Below the pieces are notes generated by a model that did not search any database, had not been told where the DNA came from, and worked only from the letters and a program-made list of their open reading frames with translations. Positions 25,355-33,575 of a stretch of 33,681 bases of DNA are shown here, piece by piece. The DNA comes from Patescibacteria group bacterium. Its GTDB lineage: Bacteria; Patescibacteriota; Gracilibacteria; UBA1369. The stretch spans positions 1-33,681 of the forward strand of contig CAUJDC010000046.1 of NCBI GenBank assembly GCA_963169815.1. Direction: 5' to 3'. A program made the translations under genes and the position numbers. The first letter of the stretch is position 1. Each line of letters opens with the position of its first letter.

Positions 25355-27324
25355 TTCAGAGGATTCCTTAATTCAGGGTGATTCTTGAAGAGGAAATTCA
25401 AATAATCTTGTGGCTCCTGATAATTTGGTGCGATGGCAATGGCTTTACGGAGCAGATCTACAGCCCCAGCTTTGTCATCCCAATCAGAGTGAAGTTTACG
25501 GGCGAATTCATAGAGATAGCGAGGGTTGTTGGGAGATTTTTCAATACTGTGCTGATAAGCCTGTTTGCTTAAATCCAGATACGTTGGATTCTTTGTTGCA
25601 CGATAAAGATAGAGGTAACCCAAGCCCATATTGTGATAAGTACTTGGATAATTGGAATTCAGATCAATGGCTTCCTGATAAAGTTGAACGGCTTTTTTGA
25701 GGTCATTGTCTCTAACAGTTGCTGATTGATTAAGGAAAGGTGTGGCCAGTAAAAAATCGCCATAACTTTGATGCAATTGGTATTCATAAGGATAAGCGTC
25801 AATGGCTGCGCGCAAGGCACGATCGGCGCCATCATGGTCTTGCAAAGAGAGATTGTATTTGGCTTGTTTGAGATAATATTCTGCTTTGGCTAAATCAAGA
25901 ACCAAATAACGGGCGGCGAAACAGATGAGGACAAGAACAATGAAAGTAGATAAATATTTGATAATTCCTTTGAATTTGTAAGTGGAAGTATGGAGAGGTG
26001 CATAGAGATAAATTGCCCCAAGCAGGAAGTAGAAAAGACTTAAATTAACAATTTCTCCAAAATTGAAAAGTGTCTGAGCGAGATAGACAGTTAGCCCACC
26101 AAGCAGGGCTAAAAGTAGCCTTCGTTGTTCAGGCGATTCAACATAAATGGCTTTGAGGATGATGCGAATAGCAGTACCAATTAAAAATAAATAGGCTAGT
26201 ATTCCGAGCAAACCTTGAGTCGCCAAAATGTTGGCATACTCATTGTGAGCTGCCTCTGGAACGGTAATGTATTGAGCATTGCCTGGACCATCTATGACAT
26301 AGTCTGAGCGGCGATACGCTGAATAAGCATCGCGGAAGGTACCAAGGCCAGTCCCAACGATCGGATGATCTAAAAACATTGCCCAGGCGCTGTATAAAAA
26401 GCTCAGCCGGTCTGGGATAATTCCTTTATTGGCTGTCTCTACTGTCTGCTCGGTTCTAGTGAATAAAGCCAATTCACCCAGTGCATCGTGGAAAGCGAAA
26501 ATAGAACAGACAGCAATCAATACTGCAAATATGGAAGCAGCAATTATCCTGATTTTTTTGGGTTTATTCTGCTTGGGTCTACTGGCGATGGCTACTGCAA
26601 AAACTGTGAATATGCCAATCAATAATGCGAAAATTGCTCCTCTGCTGGCCGTCAAAATGATAGTGAATGTTAGAACAAAAGCGTAAGCAGTTCTAAGTAA
26701 AATTGTCGGAAATTGCTTTTTTGGTATTGTGAAAAAACAGCAGAACATTACCAGATGCGCAGCCAGATAAGCGCCAAGATGATTGGCATGCCCCACTGTA
26801 GCGAACACTCTATTTTGAGGTGAATCTGACCAGTTAAAATTAGCCTGCCATAAGCCCCAGAAATCATAGTATTGGCCTATCCCATAAAGCGCTACTAGAA
26901 AGGCTGTGAAGCAACTGATACGTAGCAATTTGGGTAACTCTGCCTTGTCGAAGTAGTTGATGGTAAAAATCGGAATAAGCAGGAAATTCACCATGGTAAA
27001 CAGACCAGTGAATCTGCCATATTGTCCGAATAAACTGGTGATTTGGTTGAGCGTTAAAATAGAACTAGCTACCATGCTAAGCAGCCATAATCCAAGCCAT
27101 AATTTGGCTTTTGGCAATTTCAGAGTGACTTGGTTTTCCAGATAAGATTTGAGCAAAATGCAGGACAAAGCAGTCAGAGAAAATGTACGCAAAATCAGTA
27201 ACTTTGGTGCAGTGAAAACTGTTTGAAAATCCAACCAAAAAACTATTGGTATCAGTACTAAAAAAGCGTAAAGGTGAAAGCGAATAAGGCTGCTTAGCCA
27301 ATGTATTTTTGTTTTAGGCATCAT
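25351..27324 (-). CDS. O-antigen ligase-like polymerase with C-terminal TPRs
   Basis: Multi-TM, GRFTGLFTMVNF, GTGLGTFRDAYSAYR...EAAHNEYANILATQGLLG (Wzy_C pattern), TPR-like C-terminus. Confidence 0.88.
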   Translation of the reverse strand: MMPKTKIHWLSSLIRFHLYAFLVLIPIVFWLDFQTVFTAPKLLILRTFSLTALSCILLKSYLENQVTLKLPKAKLWLGLWLLSMVASSILTLNQITSLFGQYGRFTGLFTMVNFLLIPIFTINYFDKAELPKLLRISCFTAFLVALYGIGQYYDFWGLWQANFNWSDSPQNRVFATVGHANHLGAYLAAHLVMFCCFFTIPKKQFPTILLRTAYAFVLTFTIILTASRGAIFALLIGIFTVFAVAIASRPKQNKPKKIRIIAASIFAVLIAVCSIFAFHDALGELALFTRTEQTVETANKGIIPDRLSFLYSAWAMFLDHPIVGTGLGTFRDAYSAYRRSDYVIDGPGNAQYITVPEAAHNEYANILATQGLLGILAYLFLIGTAIRIILKAIYVESPEQRRLLLALLGGLTVYLAQTLFNFGEIVNLSLFYFLLGAIYLYAPLHTSTYKFKGIIKYLSTFIVLVLICFAARYLVLDLAKAEYYLKQAKYNLSLQDHDGADRALRAAIDAYPYEYQLHQSYGDFLLATPFLNQSATVRDNDLKKAVQLYQEAIDLNSNYPSTYHNMGLGYLYLYRATKNPTYLDLSKQAYQHSIEKSPNNPRYLYEFARKLHSDWDDKAGAVDLLRKAIAIAPNYQEPQDYLNFLFKNHPELRNPLN

Positions 27325-30300
27325 CTCTAACGTTATCTAACACTTTGAGACTGAAGTCCAGTCTTTCTTTGGTCAGATTACGGTTGTAGTAAGGATCACC
27401 GTTTTGGAAAATTCCGGCGTGGCGGCGGCGCAAATAATATTCTTCATTGAAATTCACAGCGTAACCACGTGAATAAGATTCGTGATGATAAAGCAAAGCA
27501 TAAGGAGTGTAGACCACCAGATAATTCTTTTCATGCAGACGTAAACAGAAATCCACATCATTGAATGAGATAGCTAAATTTTCTTCATCCAAACCATCCA
27601 TTTCTTCATACACTGATTTTTTGACCATCATACAGGCGGCAGTAACCGCGCTATAATTGCGCGTAGCATTGATATAACCCATGTAGCCGTTTTGATCAGA
27701 AGTCATGCGGGCGAAGGTATGATTGGCCGCACCACCAACCCCAATAATCACGCCAGCATGTTGAATATGAGTATTTGGATATAGCAGTTTAGCGCCCACA
27801 CAACCTACTTCTGCACGCTGACAATGTTCGAGCATAGCTTCAATCCAATCTGGTGCGATTACTTCAGTGTCATTGTTAAGCAAGATGATGTACTCTCCTT
27901 TGGCCTTTTCTACAGCGAAATTATTGATGGCGGCAAAATTGAAAGGAGCGTTATAGTGCAGCAAGCGAACACGCGGACAATTTACTACTTCGCGCAGATA
28001 AAGTCTGGTTTCCAGCATTTCAGAGCCATTGTTGACCAGGATAATTTCATAATTATCGTAAGTTGTTTTGGCAAAAATTGAATCAATCGCGACTTTGAGA
28101 ACTTCAACTTTATCGCGGAATGGAATGACAATAGAAACCATTGGTTGACCCTCAATAGAGCGCTTAACGCGATATGAACCTTTCCAGATACCGTCCTCTA
28201 CTTCGCCTTTAATGCCGCGTTTTTTTATGGTATCGCGCAGAGCTTTTTTGGCATTTTCAAAAACGTAAGGTTTGGCATGAACAGTCGCGGCAGTTGATCC
28301 TGGGACTTTTCTCCAGTGATAAAGAATTTTGCCAATATGCTTGATATTGCGCTTCTTCTCAGTAAATCTAAGTATCAAATCATAGTCTTGGGCGCCTTCT
28401 GTGCCATCGCGAAAGCCGCCGATTTCTTCGAGAATTTTGCGACGGAATACAGAAAAATGGCAGATGTAATTATTGCAGAAAAGTAAATCCTGATTGAAGT
28501 CAGGTTTGAAATGTGGTTCGTTGCGAGTGCCATCCATTTCCAGTTTGTCTTCATCGGAATAAACCAAATCATAACGGGATGTCTGAAGGGCTTTAACCAC
28601 TTCATAGAGGGCGTCTTTGGCAAGTTCATCGTCATTATCAAGCAAGCCTACATAAGCTCCTTTAGCCATCTTTAAAGCGGTCTGAGAGGCCTTAACAATT
28701 CCACCATTTTGAGAGCGGAAATTAATGTGTATGCGTGAGTCCAATTGAGCATATTCCTGAAGCACTTCACGGACGCTTGGATTTGTTGAAGCATCATCGG
28801 CCAAAATTAATTCCCATTTATCGTAGAGTTGGTCGAGCACTGAATTAATAGCTTTACGTAGCCAAACTTCGTCCACATTGTAAACTGGAACGATGATAGA
28901 AACTAAAGGCTTGTATTCGAAAGTATTAATTTCTGCTTTGATACGTTTGAAATCTTTGCTAGTAAGAGTAGTTTCTTCGATATATTTTTGATAATCTGAA
29001 ACTTCCTGCGCGGGAGTTGCTCCAGCAGTTTGCGGTTTGAAACGGCGGAGGATTTTTCTTTTGGCACGACGCAAAAACTCTTTTAGTCCCATGCGAGTGA
29101 ACACATGCCAAGAAACACTTAAGAATTGTTTCGGCCTCAGATAAAGCGCCGTTTTGATACGTCCATAGATGCGAACCAGCTTCCAGGAACGGGAAGCGAG
29201 TACAGTCTCCAGCTCGCGTTTATATTCAGTAAGGGAACCTTGTAGAGCGGCAATTTGTTGATTTTTTTGTTGAATTTCTGAAGTTTTTTCAGTAATGGAT
29301 TGTTCTTTGAGGAGAATTAAGTTGGTTAATTCCTGTTCGTTGCGCTGGCTGTTTTCCAACTCATGTTTGAGACGAGTTAGCAGTAAATCCTGAGTACGAA
29401 TCTGATGATCAGCCAATTCCATTTTTTTTGTTTGGCTGAGGATTTTTTCATTTAAATCGTTGATCTGTTTGCGAGTTTCGACTAATTCATTTTCGCGTTC
29501 CAGAATAATAGCCTGTATTTCTCCAATTTGAGAATTGAGAATTTTGATTTGGCTTTCTTTGGCTTTGGCTTGATATTTTTCAGCCTCAAGGCTGTTCTTT
29601 ATCTCAGAAATTTTTTGGTTAATTCCTTGATGCTTGAGTAATTCCTGATCCTTTAAATTGAGTAGATTGCGAATTTCATCAAAAGCGATTTTGTAGGCTT
29701 CAAAATAAGTCGTAGTGTGAAAATTATTTTGTTCTTCGATGCTATTTAAAATTTCACGGCGATCTAGTTGAGCTATTTTATCGCAGAAGAAAACAGTGCG
29801 ATAAGTTGGCGCGCGGAAATTGCCGAGGCTAGCTAAATGATGATTGAAAAACTCATTGAAAGTGGGGAAGTGCTCAGGGCCTTCGTTGTCTTCTGACTGA
29901 GGCAAACTGCGAGCTGGAACAGGTTGATTGAGCTTGGCTCCAGTAGTGAGCTGCTGTAGATACCAATTGTAAATATTGCCTTCACCAATTTTGACTACGG
30001 ACTGGGATTTCTCATGAAGTAAATGCTCTATTTGATCAACATCTGGCAAACCATTTTCCAAATGCTCAATTAAAAAAGGGTGATTATTGCCAGAGTATTG
30101 CTTGAATTGCGCATTGATGAACTCTTCAGCCTTGCGATTGTAAATGTTGTCAAAAGGAGCGGCCAGAATTACATAATGTCTCGATACTCTAAACATTTCT
30201 GCTACCACCTGCTCGCGATCAGCTTCATCGACATGCTCGAGCATATCGGAGCTGATTACCAAGTCAAAATGTCCATCTGGGAATGGTAATTGGCGGGCAT

Positions 30301-30547
30301 CTCCTTGAACATAATGGGTATTGGACTGCTCGGGAGCGGGTTTCTGATCGAGAATAGTAAGTTTGGTATGCTGTGGCAAAAACCAGCTTAATTTGCCCTG
30401 ATAGCCACCTACATCGAGAATTTCCAGGCTACGGTTGTGCTCATCTGAAGCGTGGTCGGCCAGAATCTGTTCTGTCAGTAAACCAAAGAGGGTGTTACGG
30501 GAGTAAAGATCCGCCGGTAGTCGAATTTTCTTTGCCTGTTTGATCAT
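27314..30547 (-). CDS. Four-module protein: SAM methyltransferase - coiled coil - GT2 - GT2
   Basis: ILDVGGYQGKLSWFLP and LPFPDGHFDLVISSDMLEHV (methyltransferase 11 type); long Glu/Gln/Lys coiled coil; PLVSIIVPVYNVDEVWLRKAINSVLDQ...LLDNDDE and PMVSIVIPFRDKVEVLKVAIDSIF...LLNNDTEV. Confidence 0.9.
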   Translation of the reverse strand: MIKQAKKIRLPADLYSRNTLFGLLTEQILADHASDEHNRSLEILDVGGYQGKLSWFLPQHTKLTILDQKPAPEQSNTHYVQGDARQLPFPDGHFDLVISSDMLEHVDEADREQVVAEMFRVSRHYVILAAPFDNIYNRKAEEFINAQFKQYSGNNHPFLIEHLENGLPDVDQIEHLLHEKSQSVVKIGEGNIYNWYLQQLTTGAKLNQPVPARSLPQSEDNEGPEHFPTFNEFFNHHLASLGNFRAPTYRTVFFCDKIAQLDRREILNSIEEQNNFHTTTYFEAYKIAFDEIRNLLNLKDQELLKHQGINQKISEIKNSLEAEKYQAKAKESQIKILNSQIGEIQAIILERENELVETRKQINDLNEKILSQTKKMELADHQIRTQDLLLTRLKHELENSQRNEQELTNLILLKEQSITEKTSEIQQKNQQIAALQGSLTEYKRELETVLASRSWKLVRIYGRIKTALYLRPKQFLSVSWHVFTRMGLKEFLRRAKRKILRRFKPQTAGATPAQEVSDYQKYIEETTLTSKDFKRIKAEINTFEYKPLVSIIVPVYNVDEVWLRKAINSVLDQLYDKWELILADDASTNPSVREVLQEYAQLDSRIHINFRSQNGGIVKASQTALKMAKGAYVGLLDNDDELAKDALYEVVKALQTSRYDLVYSDEDKLEMDGTRNEPHFKPDFNQDLLFCNNYICHFSVFRRKILEEIGGFRDGTEGAQDYDLILRFTEKKRNIKHIGKILYHWRKVPGSTAATVHAKPYVFENAKKALRDTIKKRGIKGEVEDGIWKGSYRVKRSIEGQPMVSIVIPFRDKVEVLKVAIDSIFAKTTYDNYEIILVNNGSEMLETRLYLREVVNCPRVRLLHYNAPFNFAAINNFAVEKAKGEYIILLNNDTEVIAPDWIEAMLEHCQRAEVGCVGAKLLYPNTHIQHAGVIIGVGGAANHTFARMTSDQNGYMGYINATRNYSAVTAACMMVKKSVYEEMDGLDEENLAISFNDVDFCLRLHEKNYLVVYTPYALLYHHESYSRGYAVNFNEEYYLRRRHAGIFQNGDPYYNRNLTKERLDFSLKVLDNVRDDA

Positions 30548-31703
30548 AATGAAGCAGATGCCAATTTGGACTTAAGTCAATTAGCCCATATTGATTAACA
30601 TGATTGGCTTCTACAGTAAAGGAAAATGCCTTGTCGAGATAGTCAAATGGCAGCTGACATGCATAGTCGAAAATAGACAAAGAAATAAAATAATCTCCGC
30701 TGAGTAAAGGCAGCTCCGGAATCACGCAATCCAGATACCCCTCCCCCGCTGTGAGTTGATCGATTTGATAATTGGAAGTTTTGGTATTTGGCCCACTGAT
30801 ATGCGTGCCATCATGTCTATGCATTGCCAAGCCAAAAACAGGCCTGTCGACGACAGACTTAGACTGATAATGAATGCGTAATTTCAAAGCGTCTCCAGTG
30901 CGGGCTGGACTTAAAATTTCTAAATTAGTCAGGTGAATTGGCGAATTGGAAAAGTCTAACTGAGGGGCACCAGCGAGATGACGATGATAGCGATTAACGG
31001 CTTCTGCAGCCGGCCCTTCAAAGAGCAATTGGCCTTTGTCCAACCAGATAGCCCGATCGCAGAGTTGGGCGATTTGTCCGGCATTGTGACTGACCAGTAA
31101 GATGGTTTTACCCTGCTGTCTCCATCTGTCAAAGATAGCCAGACATTTTTGCTGAAAACTTTCATCACCTACTGCAAAAACTTCATCACAAAGATAAATA
31201 TCGGCATCCAAATGAGCCGCTATAGCAAAGGCTAAACGCTGTCTCATCCCAGAAGAATAATTTTTAATTTTCAAATCGAGAAAGTGACCAATTTCGGCAA
31301 AGTCGACTATTTCCGGAAGCAGTTTGCGCGTCTGGGCTGTCGACAATCCCAGCAAAGTTGCATTGATAAAAATATTTTCACGCGCGGTTAAATCCTGCTG
31401 AAAACCGATGCCAAGCTCGAGTAGTGGAGCAATTCTGCCCTGTACCTGTATCTGTCCGGAATCTGGCTTATAAATGCCAGCCAACAGCTTGAGTAAAGTA
31501 CTTTTTCCGGAGCCATTTTGACCGATAATCCCGACAAATTCTCCGGGCTTTATATGAAAACTTAAATCATCCAAAGCTATAAATTTTTCTTTAACTGGTC
31601 TACGCCAAAAATTCCATAACCCACTGACAAAACTGTCCTTCAGGGTGGTACGACGCTGATGGGGAACGATGAAAGTTTTGGTGATGTTGTTTACGGTGAG
31701 CAC
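30495..31703 (-). CDS. wzt: Polysaccharide ABC exporter ATP-binding protein with C-terminal carbohydrate-binding-like domain
   Basis: Walker A GQNGSGKSTLL, signature NYSSGMRQRLAFA, DIYLCDEVFAVGD; C-terminal beta-rich extension as in Wzt. Confidence 0.92.
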   Translation of the reverse strand: MLTVNNITKTFIVPHQRRTTLKDSFVSGLWNFWRRPVKEKFIALDDLSFHIKPGEFVGIIGQNGSGKSTLLKLLAGIYKPDSGQIQVQGRIAPLLELGIGFQQDLTARENIFINATLLGLSTAQTRKLLPEIVDFAEIGHFLDLKIKNYSSGMRQRLAFAIAAHLDADIYLCDEVFAVGDESFQQKCLAIFDRWRQQGKTILLVSHNAGQIAQLCDRAIWLDKGQLLFEGPAAEAVNRYHRHLAGAPQLDFSNSPIHLTNLEILSPARTGDALKLRIHYQSKSVVDRPVFGLAMHRHDGTHISGPNTKTSNYQIDQLTAGEGYLDCVIPELPLLSGDYFISLSIFDYACQLPFDYLDKAFSFTVEANHVNQYGLIDLSPNWHLLHYDQTGKENSTTGGSLLP

Positions 31704-31717
31704 GATCTGGATAGTGG

Positions 31718-31888
31718 TTAGAGGTCTTCTAAAGTTAGCTTAACTCCTTCCATTAGTTCTGCCAAAGTTTCGCCAAGGACTAACCCTGTAATTTTACCTG
31801 TAATGTCAGCTGCATAGGCGATATCATCTCCATCTATCAACTGCCTAACAGTAATCGATATCACAGCTTTTTCAGTTGGCTCCACCAT
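31718..31888 (-). CDS. HicB-like mini antitoxin, 56 aa (absent from supplied track)
   Basis: MVEPTEKAVISITVRQLIDGDDIAYAADITGKITGLVLGETLAELMEGVKLTLEDL; resembles the HicB core D-xPG-x(n)-GDTLEEALENxKEAIEL; overlaps the hicA 3' end by 17 bp. Confidence 0.65.
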   Translation of the reverse strand: MVEPTEKAVISITVRQLIDGDDIAYAADITGKITGLVLGETLAELMEGVKLTLEDL

Positions 31889-32114
31889 ATTGTTTGATGT
31901 AATGGATAATTTCTATTAGATATACTCTCTTGACCTTTTTGTGATGGGCCACGATAGTTAATCGTGCCTGATTCTTGGTGTTTTTGTAAATGAAGTGACT
32001 TCCTTTGACATTTGTAAGCTCAAACCCGAGGCTATGAAGTATGTGATTTATCTCATCGTACTTCATTTCCACTGGTAATGACAGAAGTTTTTGAATTGAT
32101 TTTTTGATCCCCAT
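31872..32114 (-). CDS. HicA-family mRNA interferase toxin
   Basis: MKYDEINHILHSLGFELTNVKGSHFIYKNTKNQARLTIVAHHKKVKRVYLIEIIHYI: HicA GSH(x)xY and H...K...V/G layout. Start at ATG 32114 preferred. Confidence 0.82.
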   Translation of the reverse strand: MGIKKSIQKLLSLPVEMKYDEINHILHSLGFELTNVKGSHFIYKNTKNQARLTIVAHHKKVKRVYLIEIIHYIKQYGGAN

Positions 32115-32162
32115 ACTGGCAGTTTGCCAGCCTGACATGCACGCCAAATGAAATCGAGTTGA

Positions 32163-32180
32163 AGACTTCACTTGAAGTCT
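32163..32180. promoter_or_regulatory. Palindromic operator candidate upstream of hicA-like gene
   Basis: AGACTTCA-CT-TGAAGTCT, 8-bp perfect arms; a TATACT hexamer (minus strand; AGTATA at 32183-32188) lies immediately upstream. Confidence 0.6.
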
Positions 32181-32240
32181 AAAGTATAACAAAATAGCTT
32201 GCTCAATATATTTAAGATAATGAAACTGTGCTTTAAAATA

Positions 32241-32381
32241 CTAACGGGAGTATTTGCGTAGGTATTTACCTATATCCAACTTGTGATTTACTGGTCCCGG
32301 ATTAAGCTTTTCCATATTTTTTTTGAAAGTTTCCCAGGCTAACTGAGCAGACTTTTTGTTATTTTTTGGAGATTTTTTCAT
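32241..32381 (-). CDS. 46-aa basic protein overlapping the PIN-toxin 3' end; candidate antitoxin (absent from supplied track)
   Basis: MKKSPKNNKKSAQLAWETFKKNMEKLNPGPVNHKLDIGKYLRKYSR; ATG lies inside the last codons of the PIN gene (23-bp overlap). Confidence 0.5.
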   Translation of the reverse strand: MKKSPKNNKKSAQLAWETFKKNMEKLNPGPVNHKLDIGKYLRKYSR

Positions 32382-32763
32382 AGGCGTGATGTTGCTTTAT
32401 GTCGTAAGTATAAAATAATCTAACTTGATAGACAAGCGCGTAACAGATTATTAAAAAGTCCAATGACTTCAGATTAGATAAACGGGTTTTCTCAAGTATC
32501 TCAGAAGAGATTTGAGACAAATCAAACTTAATCATTTTAATATTTTTTATCGCTTTAATCTGATTAATTACTTTAAATATAAAATCAACTGAATACTGCT
32601 TTTTATTTAAAGTATTAATTATTTCAGCTAAAACTAAATCTGGAACTATAAGCGACTGCTCATAAGTAATAATTTTCTTTAATAATCTCTTAGCTTTCGC
32701 AAAATTACTGTCTTTCAGTATATAAGAAAGCCAAACTGAACTGTCCAACATGACTTTTTTCAT
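32359..32763 (-). CDS. PIN-domain (VapC-like) toxin
   Basis: MLDSSVWLSYILKDS N-terminal Asp, PDLVLAEIINTL central acidic motif, LKSLDFLIICYAL and FYTYDIKQH. Confidence 0.85.
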   Translation of the reverse strand: MKKVMLDSSVWLSYILKDSNFAKAKRLLKKIITYEQSLIVPDLVLAEIINTLNKKQYSVDFIFKVINQIKAIKNIKMIKFDLSQISSEILEKTRLSNLKSLDFLIICYALVYQVRLFYTYDIKQHHAYEKISKK

Positions 32764-32808
32764 GTGGCTATTTTACCTACTCCAGATGAACAGCAACTGA
32801 AATCAAAC

Positions 32809-33561
32809 TTAAATCGTCTCTACTATAGTATTTTCGCTGCGCTTGAAAAACCAGTAACCGAAAACAAAAACTCCGAAACTGACCGCGATCAGCACCAAAT
32901 GTTGCTTAACAGATGGCAAGGAGTCGATCAGAAAAACACGTCTGGAATATGAGATGAACTGAGTCATGGGATTGATATAAAGCCAGAGGCGGTATTGTTC
33001 CGGCACAAAAGACAGATCATAAACAATTGGAGTAAGCCAAAAGAGGATTTGCAGCATAACCTCCCAAATATGGGCCAAATCATGAAAAAAGGCATAAAGA
33101 GTAGCCAGTATAAAAGTCAGGCCGGTTGTGAATAAGAAAAATAGCAGCAGATAAGGTAAAAAAGCCAAGGCCGTCCAACCAGGAACCAGGCCATTCCAGG
33201 CATAGAAAATAGCAAAAATGATCAGATTGAGAGCAAGAGTGAGGAAGCTGTTTAAAGCTGCTGCGATGATAATACTTTCACGTGGGAAACTTAGTTTAAT
33301 CAGTAGGTCTCGTTTTGACTCAAGGCTGTGCATACCGGAGGAAGTAGCTTCACTGAAACAGGTCCAAAGTACTATCCCAAGTAGCAAGTAAATGGCGTAA
33401 TTTTGAAGGGGATTTTGAAGGAAAATAGTGAAAACTAGATAGATAACTCCAAAAAGCATTAAAGGCTTGAATAAAGTCCAAAAATAGCCCAATAAAGAGG
33501 ATTTATAGCGGAGTTTGAAATCCGCTTTGGCGAGTTCGAGAATGATGGGGAGATTGAGCAT
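32809..33561 (-). CDS. wzm: ABC-2 type polysaccharide export permease
   Basis: ADFKLRYKSSLLGYFWTLFKPL N-terminus and WEVMLQILFWLTPIVYDLSFVP: ABC-2/Wzm permease. Confidence 0.92.
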   Translation of the reverse strand: MLNLPIILELAKADFKLRYKSSLLGYFWTLFKPLMLFGVIYLVFTIFLQNPLQNYAIYLLLGIVLWTCFSEATSSGMHSLESKRDLLIKLSFPRESIIIAAALNSFLTLALNLIIFAIFYAWNGLVPGWTALAFLPYLLLFFLFTTGLTFILATLYAFFHDLAHIWEVMLQILFWLTPIVYDLSFVPEQYRLWLYINPMTQFISYSRRVFLIDSLPSVKQHLVLIAVSFGVFVFGYWFFKRSENTIVETI

Positions 33562-33575
33562 AAGCGTTGTTCTGC

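Noticed and set aside
32764-32952. 62-aa plus-strand ORF upstream of the PIN gene as a divergent antitoxin
   Set aside because: Largely antisense to the permease 3' end and low in antitoxin-like features; the downstream overlapping 46-aa ORF is a better candidate.
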